A stretch of 21,597 nucleotides of DNA, from IMG/VR virus record IMGVR_UViG_3300034062_001467, positions 1 to 21,597 of that record, one strand, 5' to 3'. The stretch comes from a virus. How positions within the stretch are numbered: the first letter of the stretch is position 1; each line of letters opens with the position of its first letter. The notes under the pieces were generated by a model. It did not search any database. It was not told where the DNA came from and saw nothing but the letters and a program-made list of their open reading frames with translations. Shown in pieces: positions 21,356 through 21,597 of this stretch. The translations under genes and the position numbers were made by a program.

Positions 21356-21597
21356 TGGAACTGTTTATTCAAATCCGCAACGGACAACCCTATGAGCATC
21401 CCATCATGGGGGATAACTTCAGGCAGGCATTTCCAGATGTAGATGTCAACAACCTACCCCCTGAATTCGCCCGGTTTGAACGTGTTGCGCCGCCTGTACC
21501 CGGGGTATACGAAGTGGTAGAAGGCCCAACCTACGAATGGGTTGCAGACACAGTAAAGGATATCTGGACAATCCGCCCGATGACGGATGAAGAGCAG
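21355..21597 (+). CDS. Fibre-linked protein, N-terminal part (runs off the window)
   Basis: ATG 21355 shares its first base with the preceding TAA stop. The frame is open to the window edge (81 codons). It begins 'MELFIQIRNGQPYEHPIMGD', then 'FARFERVAPPVPGVYEVVEG', 'PTYEWVADTVKDIWTIRPMT' and DEEQ. The phrase 'VYEV-x-EG-x-TYEW-x(2)-D-x-VKD' followed by 'RPMT-x-EE' is one I recall at the end of phage fibre clusters, in proteins sometimes treated as tail-fibre assembly or accessory factors. Codon use is A/T-richer than the structural genes. Role inferred from position. Confidence 0.6.
   Translation, partial: MELFIQIRNGQPYEHPIMGDNFRQAFPDVDVNNLPPEFARFERVAPPVPGVYEVVEGPTYEWVADTVKDIWTIRPMTDEEQ

Overview
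The window is a stretch of the virion-morphogenesis region of a tailed, probably short-tailed (podovirus-type) phage or prophage. There are no host housekeeping genes. Almost all genes read on the + strand and are tightly packed, with many 1-4 nt stop/start overlaps (TGATG, ATGA, GTGA). The order is scaffold, major capsid, decoration protein, short-tail adaptor, tail hub, internal/ejection proteins, fibres. The very high G+C with G/C-ending codons suggests a high-GC proteobacterial host, possibly Burkholderiales; that host guess is inference. Both ends of the window cut genes. No portal, terminase, lysis, replication or integrase gene is visible.

Layout. (a) 1-3870: accessory virion proteins. 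These are a truncated structural protein, a 59-residue CxxC/CxH mini-protein, two paralogous structural proteins (the second carries an inserted carbohydrate-binding-like domain), a protein with about 20-residue beta repeats, and a Pro/Arg-rich coiled-coil protein. (b) 3883-5815: a 463-residue protein of unknown function, the only minus-strand gene (5250-5459, with its own candidate promoter), and a small head-region protein. (c) 5823-8709: scaffold, a structured 183-nt leader, major capsid protein, a strong intrinsic terminator, and a decoration protein. (d) 8736-13185: a coiled-coil protein, tail adaptor, hub protein and a Pro/acid-rich repeat protein. (e) 13182-18307: a GNAT-like protein and four probable internal/ejection proteins, the first ending in a compact S74-like chaperone module. 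(f) 18320-21597: a tandem set of fibre/adhesin genes, including two glycine-rich ones, ending in a truncated gene.

How it fits together. The scaffold (5823-6956) shapes the capsid protein (7140-8117) into a procapsid, which the 168-residue protein probably decorates. The 249- and 535-residue proteins then close the head and form the short tail, in an order matching P22 gp4/gp10 and T7 gp11/gp12. The 13588-18307 genes sit where P22 gp7/gp20/gp16 and T7 gp14/gp15/gp16 sit and probably form the DNA-ejection apparatus. The last five genes supply host recognition. From about 20.05 kb the base composition drifts to A/T-ending codons, suggesting that the host-recognition end has a different recent origin.

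The items most worth a second look are the capsid-gene leader RNA, the opposite-strand mini-gene with promoter, the exact 74-residue protein duplication whose DNA differs only at synonymous sites in one segment, and the paralogous pair distinguished by a domain insertion. No stretch longer than 300 bases lacks a gene.
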